From Fomitopsis serialis (lineage: Eukaryota; Basidiomycota; Agaricomycetes; Polyporales; Fomitopsidaceae), in NCBI RefSeq assembly GCF_022376445.1, contig NW_025954966.1, forward strand, positions 248,001-312,000: a stretch of 64,000 nucleotides of DNA, read 5' to 3'. The first letter of the stretch is position 1, and every line of letters begins with the position of its first letter. The position numbers and the translations under genes were made by a program. The notes beneath the pieces are model-generated. The model made no database searches. It saw only the letters and a list, made by a program, of their open reading frames with translations, and was not told the DNA's origin. Shown here one piece after another: positions 10,768 to 23,682 of the stretch.

Positions 10768-13700
10768 GTAACGTAACTCTGAGGGGATGCGAAGGTGATC
10801 GGGGATGGAATGGGAGGCAGGATCAGAGCAGGCACAGTTATAAGTAGGGGAGAACCGCAGGAGTCGAGCCGCCCGTCGCCGAGATACTGGCGGGTCCGCT
10901 GCGCGGGCTGATTGGGAATAATCTCGCAGGGAGGAGACTGGCGGACCGAAAGCAGCAAGGACTGCCCCCGCGCGCGGGAGTGGCCTTCGCTTCGCGGGGC
11001 AGTGTCTCCAGCAGGCGGACTGGCGTGTGCCACCGCGCGCGAGATACAGGAAACAGGTTCCGTTCCATCAGCATCATCCCAGCCCATCCCAGGCCACCTT
11101 CTGCTGGCGAATCGGATAATCAAATATATAATTTCTAAATTCTACTCCCGCCGCCGCTCCCCCTCCAATCTCCGGCCTTCTCCTGCCTATTCCACCCAAC
11201 TCCGCGACCGCCCGCTGGATCGCGTTGTGGGTCCATATCAGGCCTGATTCCTATCACCGGCAGCGGCGACACCCTTCTGCGGATCCTGCTCTGCCTGCCT
11301 CGCTGCCATCCGTGTCGTGCGCGCGGGAAGTACGCCTGCTCGTGCAGGGACGACGCGCGCATTCGCACTGTTGCACTGGCTGAGACTGGCAGTCGTCTGA
11401 CACCCCTGATGAGTCTCCGCCCTCGGAACATCCCGCTTTCTATTAGTCGTCCCCGCGCCATCGTCGCTTATGTAATGCCTTCGCCTTTTCGGGCTAGTAA
11501 ACACCAGTCGCCCGCTAGCTGTGGCCGGTACAACGCTAGCTCTTCCGCGCGTAGTAAGGTCGCAACGCCTGTTCGACTGCAAGAACAGGCCGCGAGATTC
11601 CGGGCACTGTACGGTCAGTCAATCTCCGGCAATTCACAGATGGGGACATGGGGAGTCTCCGAGTGTCAAGCGCGAAGCTAAACCACTCTCGGCCGCTTAA
11701 GGCTTGCTTAGGGCTCGGCGTAGGCACAAATTAGTCAAGAGGACACTAGCGCCAACTGTGCAAAGCCGTCTGCAGAGATCCTGCCAGTGGTCAAACTTTA
11801 CTGACATACTCTCTTCAGGAAATGGGTGAGCTCGAATTTATAACCCGAAATGGCCTGATATGTAACGTCTGAGTCCGGAGCCCGTTCAAGTCCAAGTAGG
11901 CACTCCAGGATACGTGCGTGCTCACCCAGCGTCTTAGAATCCATGCACCGAGCCGCCTGCGTCGCTTGTGACCTGACGCGCATGGCTCACCGAGCACAAT
12001 CAAGTATAGCGCAGGAACCGCCAGGGGCCACACACAATGCCCTTGTAATGGCACGAAACGCGCTATAGGTGGACACCGTCAGCAGATCGCCGCGACACCC
12101 CAGCAGGACGGCGAGAGCATACCGTTCACGTCCTAGCGTCCGTACGCGCGCGTATCATTCGCACGACTCCGAGATCCAACCACACTGCGGCACGGCATGA
12201 TCCATCCAGTGCGTGCGGCTCAGAGCTGGCGCCCCGGGAACTGTAAACCCACGGCGGTTGTGCTCATGAACGCGTCAAGAATGCGGTCAACAGCCGGTAA
12301 GGGCGTATGCCCGATGGAAGTCAATAGGGCGGACCAAGTTGTGCTATACTTGCAGTTCAAAAAGACCCTCGACGGATGCGAGTTCATCGACCTCGCCGGC
12401 GGATGTTGCGCGCAGCTCCTATCAGTCTTCCATTCAAAGAGCATGCTGAAGGCAGCGCGGAACGCGGTGTCCGCGAGCGTCCTCGCTTGCCACCGACATG
12501 TCCTAGGCAAAATGGGACAAACCCTTGACAGTCGTGTGGCCACTACCTTCGGCGGTCCACTGTACACCACTCGGTTCGCTATGCGTCCCGGCGTTCTGCT
12601 ACCCGAAGACCTTGTTAGAATTAGCGGATATCATATAGGGAGCACGCACATTGTCCGCGCTTGACGGATTCTCGAGCGTCTTGCTCATTTCAGTTCAATG
12701 AGCTCCTATCGTCAGATCCTCAATTTCACGATAGCAAGCAGGCTGTCTGCGAGCAGCAGTCAACCACCGACATGCCCGAGGAAGGTTAATCAATCGTTGA
12801 CGAAGTTTCGCAAATGTCGACGAAGGCTTGAGCAAGGTACGGGTGCAGAGGCGCGTCTAGGAAATGTGCGCATCAATCCCAGCGTTTACGTCTCCATGAC
12901 AGGGACGAAACATTGAAGCACCGGCGATGCCCGACACATAGGCGGCTATTGCCAGACTCAATCTCGGAAAACAATGTGGGATACGCAATTACGCTCCCTG
13001 GACAACGGGCGTCCAGCGCCTCGCGCGGCAAGACGAGAGGGACGATAGTATGAGACGCCCGCGCTCCCTGCCCTCAGACTAAGCCTGAGGACGAGTGGCC
13101 ACGCCTGTCATCAAAGCAGCTCGCCGACAGCAATTTCAACAACCCTAAAGAAAGTCGGGGCGCGCACCATTGAGAGTGCAGGCGCAGGACGCGGGGGACT
13201 GATAGACTTGGGGCAGGAGGACGGGTGGCGCTCTGCGATCCGATGATGCGACCACGGGACTGCACTGCAGCGCACTCGGGCTCGCTGTGGCCTCAGTTGC
13301 TTGAGGAAGGAGCGGGCAGAAGTTGGACAAAAGTGATGTACCTGATCCGAATGCAAGACAGTCGTCGGCGGCTCCCAGGGTCCTTGCCATCGGCGCAGAC
13401 AGACGAAACAGACGTGCTATACCCCGGGTACCGGCCAATCTTCGGTGCTCAGTCACCCACACTTAGCAGGAAAGTTCAGTGACCTGCTGGTTTGTCGCAG
13501 AGTTAGCGCGGATTGCGGGATGGTTACGAAGTGTAGCGCCTGACCACCGACTTCGAAACCATCACCTCCATTGAGGTTGTAAACTGGGGGGCTGGACAAA
13601 TCCACAAAAAACAACGACGCATCTCTCGTACAATGCGGGTGGAAGACGATCAGTCACGATTTGAGACTTGATCGTCGGGCACCCACATGTGTCGCTAGTA

Positions 13701-14940
13701 CTTACGGTATGGAGTCGATCGATCTGCCGTAAGGAGATTGAGGTCCACATCTTCGTAGCGGACCGCGGTGAAGCGCGTCCTGCGGGTGTTGCCGTGGTCG
13801 CTGTAACTTGCAAACCAGCGAAGCGACTCAAACGCTTGCGGGCGGGGCGCGCGAGCCTCCTCGTGTAGTTGACATTGTTCCAACATGCTGGTTAGTGGCC
13901 ACCGAGGCAGGTGATTGTCAATGACCGCGCGCCTTTAGTACCCTGCGCGTCAAGCTATGGCGACGGCGCCAGCAACTTGGACAAGATTCGACATGTGTGA
14001 GAGAACATGCAGCCTGCGCAAGGCCCATATCATTGCACCGGAAGGCGGCAATGTGGAGAATAGATACGTCCGGAATTCAGGGGCGTTGGGTATCAACCTG
14101 AGAAGCTTCACCGTATTGACGAGCAGGACCCTGTGCGCCCTCCGCCGGTTGTCATTCGTGTAAACTTGCACAATAGTCAATACTCCACCTTCTGCAGTTA
14201 TGGTTCTGCTGCTATAGTCCATGATATTACATACTGACAGTGACGACACGTACTTCCCATTTCTCGGTGAAGGAGTCGGTGAGCGGTGGCGCAGTGCGCT
14301 GCTGAGCGAACGCGAGCATGTGACTGACGCGTCACAAGTCAAGTCCGAAGCGCGTCGTGCTCTGTCGTGCTCGTCTCTTCTTCCACCTTGACCAGGACGA
14401 ACGACCATGGCTGCAAGGCATTCGTTACCACCAAATTCAGCTGACTCCGGGAGGAATGAGAGCCTCGGTATCCTCACCCTGAACAGATTGTCGCAGTACC
14501 GCATGCACGTCGCACGATGCTGGAAGCGGTACGTACTTCAAATACCCCTCGTTCACGTTGCGCGGTTGAAGTTGTCCCGCATATAGTGACTCCAAATGAC
14601 CGCAACATCGACAAAATATCGAACAGTACGGGCCACGGCGCTACAAGTCTGATTGTTTCAAAGCCGCTCTGACCAAAGACGTTGTCACTCACACGCAATG
14701 CTGTAGCTTCGCTTCCCGAACGCATACACAAGGTCATTCAATGGTGACGCTTCTAAGATAGTCCTCTAATAGCCTGAGACCCGGAGTGCGTGGCAGTACC
14801 GATGGCAATTACCAAGATTATAGATGCGCAAACGACCGACAAGTACAGGCGTCCGGAGCTTGCTCCAAGACGAGATAATAATACACAAGTCCAACATTCC
14901 CGACCAGACGTAGCGCCGCAGGAAGCCCTCCCCCGCGCGC
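10768..14940. other. Gene-poor stretch, about 4.2 kb
   Basis: The part next to the bZIP start is GC-rich and probably contains its promoter. Beyond that there are only short ORFs. The longest are a 155-codon plus ORF at 12197-12664 and a 184-codon minus ORF at 13950-14504, and neither has a recognisable motif or consistent splicing. A hydrophobic minus-strand peptide near 14760-14850 (LYLSVVCASIILVIAIGTAT) could be a relic of a membrane-protein gene. No repeats or RNA genes seen. Confidence 0.4.
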
Positions 14941-17181
14941 TCAGAAGTTCTCTGTTGGACGAAGACACAAAAGGATCATGATGAGCGACTAGCGTACGGA
15001 TGGCAACGGGGCCGGACTTACCCTTGCCGAAGAAGAACCTGGTGCCTTCGGGCGTCGAGTATTTGTTCGAACAGATGTGGAGCTGCTTCGAGAGCGCCCC
15101 GGGCCCGCAGAAGAACTACAGAAGAGCGAGGATCAGACACGGCGACGCGGGGCGCGCGGGCGAATGAGAAGCTACGTACTACACCGACATCCGTCTCGGG
15201 ATGCTTCTCCGCGATAGAGCTGAAAACCCTGTCCCAGTTGGGGCGACCATAGTGCGTGGGGGCACGGAGAGACGTGATAGCGTCCTTCTCGGCACCGACG
15301 TCCTGGACCTGTTGTAGACACGCGTGTCAGCATGTGCGTCCCACCAAGACGGCGGCCACCGGCAGTACGTACAATGATGTTGTTCATGTCATCCTCCTTA
15401 ATCTTTGCAGTCAGGTAAATGTTGATTTCAATCCGGTTCTGAGTATCCTGCTCCTCGATAGCCTGCAGCAGAGAGTGGAACCACTCGGCGGAGCCAAAGT
15501 CACGGATGACCCAGGTAAAGTAGACCTTCGACAGACGCGTGGGCTTCGACCTGTCGAGGTTGTTCATGCGGTACCATACGGACTTCAGAATACTATCCAA
15601 CGAAAATACAGTCAGCGTCCATCGCGGTCAATAATCACAGAAGGACGTACGAAGCGAACGGTGTCACACCAATACCGGCGCCGACGAGCAGGACCGTCTC
15701 GAAATTGAGGAAATCCTCCGAAGCCGAACCAAACGGACCGTCGACCATAACGCGCGGCAAGACACGGTTGACAGGAGGGTTGGCCGCCGTGCCGATGAGC
15801 TTGCCACTGTCTCCACCTTTCTCCTTGCTGAAGTCGGCACCGACCGCCTCGCCGAGCGCGCGGGTGAAGTCACCAACGACACGAATATGCACCGAGATGT
15901 AGTCCTCCTCAGGAGCGCTGGCAGTCTCTTAACGTTAACATGGTCGGGTTGGAGAACGTGCGCATTACGCACCTGGTGAGCGTAAACGGGTGCCACTGGA
16001 AGTACGAGACCTCAGGGCAGTGAAGGAAGATGTACTGGCCTGCACGCGTAGGGGTATTCTCCTTTTTGATCTGAAGCTCAATGACATTGGACGGGTGCTG
16101 GATGACCTTGGAGATGTAGGTGCGGTGGCGCGAGCGAACCTCACGAAGGATACGCTCGAACGTGAAGATGCAACCACCGACGAGCCAGTAACGCTGCGCA
16201 CTTGTCAGCAACAGCATCGATGTAAGTCAAACGAGGGACCTACCCAGAAGACACCGATCGTGTTCCACGAGCAGAAGGGCGCACGATCAGGCTGGATCAT
16301 GCAGAACATACCATGGAGCTGCCAGTTGAGGAAGAAGACGAGGAAGAGGTGGTGCGAGTACCAGAACCGCTCGAAGTTGGCACGGCGAGGCTTCTCCCGT
16401 GCGTACCAGGCCATGATACCAAGAGCAACGGTCATGATCCAGCCGGTAAGACCAGGGCCAGTGATGAAGTTGGCCTCGAGGAAGGCAACGAAACGCTTGC
16501 CGGGGGTGTCCGCGAGTGGGTCAACGAAGGCTAGCTCGGTGAAGTTGACCATGTGCGCGGCGATGTGGACGAAGGAGAAGAAGCAGATGCCCCATCCGAC
16601 GGCCTTGTGGAACGTGATGTTCTTGTCGAAAGGAATGTAGTGGTTGAGAGGCGTCCGACGGAGGAGGGAGATGAAGTTCCGGCAGACGGGCAGGAGGATG
16701 AACGCAACCTCGACATGGAGGACGAGGGCGGCACCACGGGCAATCGCTAGAAGGAGCAAGCAATAAGACACGAGAATACGATAGAGGACATGCACGGTAC
16801 GTACGATACGTCACATGGAAGGTTGCGCGGGCGCCTACCAAGTCATCGCTCGTACCGTAGTAGAATGCACCGAAGAGGATGACGAGGACGTGGAGGAGGA
16901 TGAAGAAGATGAAGAACAGCCTCTTTCCACCCTCGTTAATCATCCAGACGTTGAATCGTTCCATCCATCCCGTAGGCCTGTACGGGGCTGCGGGCATCGA
17001 ACTAGTGGTGTTCGTCCTCTGGAGGGGCTGCAGACGTCTGCGCTCGGTCTTATTGCGCTGCAAGTGACTGGGCTCGAGCCCGTTGTCGGCGAACGGATTG
17101 GCCATGTCGGGGTGCTGGGACAGGGGCGGTATCTTGCCGTCGGAGAAGTCGAGGCTGGAGGCGCGCTTCCACTTATTGGAC
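14941..17181 (-). CDS. noxB: NADPH oxidase, gp91phox family, NoxB type
   Basis: Membrane flavocytochrome that passes electrons from NADPH through FAD and two haems to O2, giving superoxide; in filamentous fungi it acts in differentiation and hyphal fusion. The two paired haem-ligand segments are visible: FHK...[13 protein letters not shown] and [19 protein letters not shown]. The FAD site is HPFTLT, and the NADPH-binding part is VDGPFGS...[17 protein letters not shown] and FFCGPG. The C-terminus splices to the canonical FFFGKENF, with the stop at 14941. About 80 extra residues precede [18 protein letters not shown]; such an N-terminal extension and this first-helix sequence fit NoxB rather than NoxA. 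The start is the ATG at 17181 ([13 protein letters not shown]); a longer in-frame ORF exists upstream but is compositionally unlike coding sequence. Many short introns. Confidence 0.9.
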
Positions 17182-17807
17182 ATGGACGGTTTGACGGGCG
17201 CTGCGTATGTCGACGTCCTGCGCAGCGGGCAAAAAGGAGAGAGGACCGGCCTGAAGCAAAGGACTGTAAGGTATCCGAAGACGAAGGAGGAGGAAGAGGA
17301 GCAAGGAAGATAAAGGTGGGCTCTAGGCTGTGAGAACGTAAACGCGGCAAGAGTGCTTTTTGATGTCCTCTCGGCGACGTTGCCATGACAGGCACAACCT
17401 ATTTGGCCCGTAGGTCGTCCGCCCGTCCCGGTTGCGCATGCGCAGCGATCTCCATACCTACCACCGTGATTCTTCCTGACCCAGGCCGCTCTGGCTCGCC
17501 TTATCTGCATGCCTCGCTCATCGTCCCCGACGTCCTCCAGCGCGGCGCGGGCAACGAGCAGACCAGGCGCTCGTGTCCTAACACAGTCCTAATGCGGAAG
17601 GCACAACCGACAGGTGTGGCTGTACATAACTTAGCAGGTAATCACGCAAGGACGTCCATCTCTGATACCCATCGAACAGACGAGTTCACCTTCCGCAGCT
17701 ACGCTATTTAACTACGCTCTTCTTCACCAACCCTCGCATCATCGGCATGGCCTTGGGCTCATGCCGTCGCGTTGCACGCTGGGAAGTCACTCGGCATTAG
17801 TAATAAC

Positions 17808-19893
17808 TCAGGGCGGGGTCAGCACCACGGTGAGCCTACCACTCAGGCCCGTTTGGCTCAAGACATTGTAACAGTTGTACGTCGCTGTCGTGCCACTGGG
17901 TGGCTCAATTCGATGTTCTGAAACGATAGATCCGGACATGGGGCCGCCGGGCTGCACTCTATGTCAACCACTGTCCACGAAGCCGTCAGCGGCACGTCGG
18001 ACGGCGACGCGATGGGAATCCTTACGCAGGTCTGTCGATGCTGTACCAGTGAAGTTGACGAATGTGAGGCCGCCGAACTGATATTTTGACGGAGCATCGC
18101 CCCTGCGTGGGCGTGGCCATGTCCATCAGTTCATGACAGACACTCCGGTATCTGCCAGGTCCACTCACGCATGTCCAGAGTTCGTCTGGTAAAGCTGAAT
18201 GGGGTATGTCACATTGTCAAGTTCGAAGTTGCGTGCAAGAACGCTCGTCGTTGTCCCTACGCCGCGGCGCAGGTTTCAGTAGAGTCGTTCCGGTACACGG
18301 CAGCCGGTTGCTTACCTGGTCCGCCACCGCCCTCGACAGGAGGGAAGCCAATGGTCGTCCCAGTCCACGACTTGAAGTAAACCTGTACCAGGGTTAGGCC
18401 AACTGAACACTGACTGAAGGGTTAACTGACGCCGTGCTCCATGTAAGGCTGTATCGTCGGATCCGGTCTAATCATCTGTGTTGAGTGATCTCCTGTTCAG
18501 CCTTACAATCCTGTGGACTGTCGGCAATCTCACCGTGACATCCTCTAGCGTGATATTCTCAACGTTGTCGTACTGCGATGTGTACGTCAGCCAGACTCGG
18601 CCCGACGTCTGCTCAGGCCATAGTGCGAGGTATTGACCAGGTTGTAGTACTGCCCCAAGGAACCGAATGCGATCCCAGTGCCGCCGGTGCAGGTGATATT
18701 CTTGGCGTATACATTCGTCGAGTTCTGCGGACCAAAATTGCGGTGAGTATCCAGCTGTCCAGCTATGCGATGGCAGGTGTCCACATACGCCTTTGATTGC
18801 GATGCAGTCATCTCCGAGCGTAATCTGTGCGGTGTATCTTCGTCAGCGTCGCTCGCACGGCGGTCATATCAAGCACTTACATCCCAGTTAGCAGCGTAAT
18901 GTTATCCGACCGGAATGTGTCGATACCTGCATGGCCCATTGCATCAACATCCGTTGGATGCACCGCTCACAGGCGTGCTCACCGTCCGTGTTCCACACAA
19001 TGCTACGAACAAGTAAGCACCTACCCGTCGAATGTATCACAGTCCGAGCACTTACTTCTGGTTGTAATACAGAGGATCCGAGTTCGTCGCATTGCAGTAC
19101 ATTCCGTCATACACTACGCTCTGGCTTTCTGCCACGGCGTTGCACCAGAACGGCTGGCCTTCTATCCGGAAGTTCGCAATGGTACCCCGGAGCGCGCGGT
19201 ACACAGTGAGAGCAACCGGGCGGCCGTCGCCGTCAATGCGTGTCCCGTTGCCGTACCATGACCACCAGTACTGCCCGTTCCCAATGATCCCCCCGGTATT
19301 GTGCGCGTCGACCACGAAGTCGCTCCCTGTGATCACGAACCAAGATGCTTGGCTCTATCCGCGAGTTCTTGGGTTAGTAGACTGATGCTTTGTTCTCGTT
19401 CGGCGCGGCGCACCTGGATGAAGATGACGCGGTACGTGTTTTCGGGATACATCCAGTACGGCAAGTCCGCAACGAACTGCGTATGCTTCAGCATGCTATA
19501 TCGCCCCGTTCGCGGACAACTCACGTTCAGGTAGCCATGAAGGTCCACTCTGGATCCCACCAAGTCCCATGTCATTTTCCTATGACACAGTGAGCCCTCT
19601 CGCGCAGACAGTGCGAAGCTAGGCTGACCTCGTAACATTGTATTCTCCTGGAGCGAAGACCGTCGTCCCATAGTGCCCACAAAGCGCAATAGCAGCCTCG
19701 ATCTTCGAACCCGCATCAGTACATCGTTCCGTGACGCGTCCCATGCACAGCGAACCTGGCTCGTGTCATCCTGTTCACTGCCTAACGGCTCGAGCGTGCA
19801 CGTTTTGTTTCCCGCAAAGTACTGGAACCCAGACACGAGTGTTCGCGCGAAACAGAGGCTCGCCAGAAGCAGCGAAGGCAACCTAGCAATCAT
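17808..19893 (-). pseudogene. GH28 polygalacturonase-family gene, copy 1, with frame breaks near the 3' end
   Basis: Secreted pectin-degrading glycoside hydrolase (family 28). The N-terminus is a signal peptide (MIARLPSLLLASLCFARTLV), followed by QYFAGNKTCTLEPLGSEQDD. Splicing gives IEAAIALCGHYGTTVFAPGE, then LPYWMYPENTYRVIF, then WFVITGSDFVVDAHNTGGII. The active-site motifs NTDG and GDDC are present. Where classical enzymes have G-H-G, this copy reads GGTGIAFGSLGQY. Near the 3' end two frame changes are needed: from FVNFTGTAST into TVVDIECSPAAPCPDLSFQN (near 18030), and again into TYNCYNVLSQTGLSG (near 17910). Copy 2 shows the uninterrupted order of these blocks. Either a recent pseudogene or consensus errors. 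Confidence 0.8.
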
Positions 19894-20287
19894 CGTCTCG
19901 AGAGGATAGGCTGGAGTTCGCGTGACGGGGAATGTCTCGGGTTTGTGTGCATCTTATATTCGAGGACGGGTCGTTGGGAACATCAATCGCGGTCACAAGG
20001 ATCGGCAAAGGGTGTCTAACGCGTCGAACACGTGTACTGGCGGTCCGGTTGGTATTAAGCAATATCGGAATGGAACAGCCGTCTATGCCGCGGTGGATGA
20101 TCCTCGGGGCGAATCTTACCCCATAGTCACTGTTAGCGAGAGATGTTGGCAAGCATATGACAGGAATATGTTCTGTCAGGTGGTATTATTGTTGAAGAAT
20201 GTCCGGTGGTGGTTCATGGCGTTGGGCACCTTTTATGGCCATCAAAAACAAAAATAAAACAAGAGTAAAATAACGAGCCCAGTTTAT

Positions 20288-20376
20288 GGACGTTGGGGGG
20301 TTTGAACCCTCGACCTCACGCATTCATTATCCATAGGAGATGCAAAGCGTGCGCGCTACCACTGTGCCAAACGCCC
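20288..20376 (-). tRNA. tRNA-Ala (anticodon TGC), intron-bearing
   Basis: On the minus strand the acceptor strands GGGCGTT and AACGTCC pair over 7 bp, with one G-T pair. The D arm is GGCACAGTGGTAGCGC. The anticodon stem CACGC/GCGTG encloses TTTGCA, giving anticodon TGC, followed by an 18-nt intron at the canonical 37/38 position. The T stem GAGGG/CCCCC has one A-C mismatch, so function is a little uncertain. T-rich runs downstream on the minus strand fit Pol III termination. Confidence 0.85.
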
Positions 20377-20444
20377 GTAAGCAACTATCTCTCCGGCCTT
20401 TATCATGCGCGCCAGTTAGAGACAAACGATCCCCCTAGCATGTC

Positions 20445-21275
20445 TCAACACAATCCACATCCTCCAATCCATACGCTCTTACAAGGCTTGCCGTCTGCGC
20501 TTCCAACGCCATCTAGTCGAGACAAGATCTCGAAGCCCTCCTTGAGCATGCCAAAGACGACATACTTCCCATGCATCTTCACCAGCTTTGTTTCGTCTTC
20601 GGTGAGCACAACGAAGAATTGCGACGAGTTGGTGTTCTTCCCGGAGTTGGCCATAGCAAGTGATCCACGGGTGAGCTTTCTCTTGAGGCCCTCCTTCTCG
20701 TCATTAAACTTCCCACCATAGGTTGACTGTGGCAGATTGAACAATGCACTATTAGCTCGGCCCATCTGCGCCGGCGTACGATCTCACCTCTCCACCGCTA
20801 CCATCTCCTCTGGTGACATCTCCGCCTTGCGCCACAAAGCCTTTGACGATCCGGTGGATCGGGCAATCGAGGTAGTGCAACTTTTTCTTCGGTGCATTTT
20901 TGCACATCCCTTTCTCCCCTGTGCATAGCGCGATGAAGTTTCCTCTCGTCTTCGCGAGCCCTGGAGATGAATCGAGATGGAAGACCAGCCGGCCTACGAG
21001 CAGCGGCGGCGGAGGTTCGAAGCGCATTTGCCTCGAACTCTGTCGACTCTCCTCGTCAGAGAGGCCTTATGTGAACTACGATGGCAACATACATCGAGCT
21101 CCCTCAGAATATCGCGCTGCTCTTCTGACAACTCGGCGGGCGTTGAAGGAAGCCCGTAGATGTGTGCATTCTTAGACAACAAGGCAGATGTAGCTGAATA
21201 CTCGGCTTCTGCGAGAGCACACGCGTCCTGGTCGCCTATACACACATCGAGGTAGGCAAGCGAATTAGAGGCCAT
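20445..21275 (-). CDS. Cyclophilin-type peptidyl-prolyl isomerase with an insertion after the first strand
   Basis: Protein-folding isomerase of the cyclophilin fold. Three exons: the first starts MASNSLAYLDVCIGDQDACA, the second carries LVGRLVFHLDSSPG, RGNFIALCTGEKG and the active-site HRIVKGFVAQGGDVTRGDG, and the third carries YGGKFNDE, LTRGSLAMANSGKNTNSSQF and YVVFGMLKEGFEIL. The catalytic Arg (HRIV), Phe and Gln (FVAQGGD) are kept. The Trp that usually confers high cyclosporin A affinity is His here (KMHGKYVVFG). About 65 residues (ACALAEAEYSATS...EFPPPP-like region) separate the first strand YLDVCIG from the second, where ordinary cyclophilins have only a few. No signal peptide, so probably cytosolic or nuclear. 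The intron between exons 2 and 3 is the 63 bp ending in CTGCCACAG. Confidence 0.87.
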
Positions 21276-21648
21276 GAGTAGAAACGGAGTGATCGACGAC
21301 TGTCTGACGGTAGTGGTGGAGCGAAGCCAGGAGATGGAGGGTCTGCTTGCGGAGCCTGTCGTAACTTACTATTAGCGGTAGCGGAACTTTGTTGCTGCTC
21401 AGTGCATATAGGGCTAATCTGGATGAATCAACAAGTCTCAGTTGCGAGGTGAGTAAGATCCCTTCAATATGTCTCGGTACTTGACTGCTCCCCTTACGTA
21501 GTATGAGAGACACAAGCCCGACCGCTTGTAGCAAATGGACACAAAAGGCTATCTACAGTCGTATCTCAACGATAGTATCATGTCGAGGTAGTCTCGCAGC
21601 CTAGCAGCATTGTCAATGAGTTACAGTGCATATTGCATGACTCGGAGA

Positions 21649-23682
21649 TCACTTACTAGATAGTCCCTGCTGGCTGACGACGTTCGTACAGGTATACACC
21701 GGCTCTGCTCCAGTATTCACGGTGATATTGATGTTCTCAAACACCATTCCAGGGCAAGGCGCGGCTGGGCTGCATGCTATATCAACAACTGCCAGTCCGT
21801 TAGGGGCGTCGACTTGCATATGCCAAGCGAAGCACGTACTGGTACTGCCCGATGATGTACCTGTGAAGTTGTAGAAGCTCAGGTTCGCGAATTGCAGCGT
21901 TGATGGTGAGTCGCCTCTGAACACATGTTAACTTCGCTCAACTCACGCGCTGACAACAGGTACACACGGGTGCGCTCCATTGGTCTGATACACATGGATA
22001 GGCAGAGAGACGTTATACAACTCTGCGTTGCGGACGGTGACATTCGTGACAAGACCTGCATTAGCCGTGTGTCAGCATTCTGCCTCGCGATTCGGCAAAC
22101 TTGCACCTACCTCCACCCCCACCGCCATTGTCGGGAGGGTGACCGATGGTTGTGCCGGACCAGGACTTGAAATAAACCTGACATGCGGCAATCAAGAAGC
22201 TGTTCGCTGTGACAAGCCGTGGCACGTACCGCACTGCCCATGTTCGGCTGGATCTCTGGATCGATGTGCAACAACTACAGTACGGAGACATCAACACGAG
22301 TCAGTTGTTGTACACGTTTACTCACGCGAATGTCTTCCAGTGTCACATTTCCGACGCGGTCAAACTGCATCTCACAGTCAGCGATTCCTCGTCGAGTGAG
22401 GTCGTTTGATCTGGTACGTACGAGATTTGCATATTGCCCTAGAGAACCGAAAGCGATACCGTTGCCGCCGCGGCATGTGATGTTCTGAAAGTAGAGGTTT
22501 GTGGAGTTCTTTATATTTGCGTCAAGCTTCGGTTCGCGAGCTCAGGCTGTAGGTAAGGCTCCCTACCCCCTTGATCGCAAGACAGTCGTCTCCTAACGTA
22601 ATCTGTTCAATCCGTCAGGACCATCAGGACCACCAGTCGATGTTCGGCACTCAGAACCTACATCCCAGTTGAGCAACGTGACGTTGTCCGCTCGGAATGT
22701 ATCGATACCTAACTTCCTAGGTCAGACCCGGTGCATCGTCGCATGTCCAGAGACCGAACTCACCGTCCGTGTTCGGGACGACGCTACCGCACGCATGTAA
22801 GCGATATCAACTGCAGCATGATCCTAATGTTGCTCACTTGTACCCATAGTACTCTGGATTCGTGTTCGTCGCGTTGCAATACATCCCGTCGTACACCACG
22901 TCCTTGGACTCCGCGACCGTATTGCACCAGAACGGCTGGCCCTCGATCCTGAAGTCCTTGACGACGCCTCTCAGAACGCGCCAGAGTGTGAAGGCGATAG
23001 GCCGCCCATCGCCGTCAAGTCGGCTGGTGGTCCCATACCAGTTCCACCAGTACTGCCCGTTGCCGATGATCCCACCGGTGTTATGCGCATCAATGGTGAA
23101 GTCGCGCCCTGTGACAACGAACCACGATGCTTGGTCCTGCAGAGACTGTCAGTAAGAGCTCGGTTCCTGATCGGATTAATGGATCACCTGAATGTACACG
23201 ACACGGTACGTGTTTTCTGGGTTCATCCAGTAAGGCAAATTCGCTGTGAACTGTGGTCCCGGGTTAGCAGGCGGTGAACAGCGTGACTTCAATGCGCACG
23301 TTGAGATAACCATGTAGGTCAACCCTGGCCTCGACCAGGTTCCACATCATCTTCCTGTACATTGGTAAGTCCGTTATGAGTCGATAGCCGCGTCGAGCAC
23401 ACTAACCTCGTCACGTTGTAGACACCGTCGGAGATGACTGTCGTTCCATAATGGCCGCATCGCGAAACGGCAGCCTCGATCTGTTCACGAGTGTTCAAGG
23501 TAGTCGAATAGCGGTTCGCACCTCGGCGCAGTTAGACGGACCTGGTCTGTATCGTCCTGTCCCTCTCCCAACGGCTGGATGGTACATGTATTGCCCGCCT
23601 TCAATTCTTCCGCCCACGCTAGCACCCGCGTAATATGAAGGCCCGCAATCAAGACTGCCAGGAGCACGCGCACGGAAAGCAT
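21649..23682 (-). CDS. GH28 polygalacturonase-family enzyme, copy 2 (apparently intact)
   Basis: Secreted family-28 glycoside hydrolase acting on pectin. Signal peptide MLSVRVLLAVLIAGLHITRV, then NTCTIQPLGEGQDDTDQ. After a 5' intron comes IEAAVSRCGHYGTTVISDGV, then LPYWMNPENTYRVVY, WFVVTGRDFTIDAHNTGG, FRIEGQPFWCNTVAESKDVV and GMYCNATNTNPEYYGY. The catalytic motifs are NTDG (split by an intron), GDDC, and GGNGIAFGSLGQY in place of the usual G-H-G. The C-terminus has FYNFTGTSSGSTSTCFAW, VDIACSPAAPCPGMVFENIN and VSQQGLSSK. At least ten short introns with consistent phase and no frame break seen. The motif-III His-to-Asn change suggests an exo-acting rhamnogalacturonan or related clade rather than endo-polygalacturonase (inference). 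Confidence 0.88.

Noticed and set aside
12197..12664. 155-codon ORF as a gene
   Set aside because: No recognisable motif, no supporting splice structure, and comparable ORFs occur on the opposite strand.
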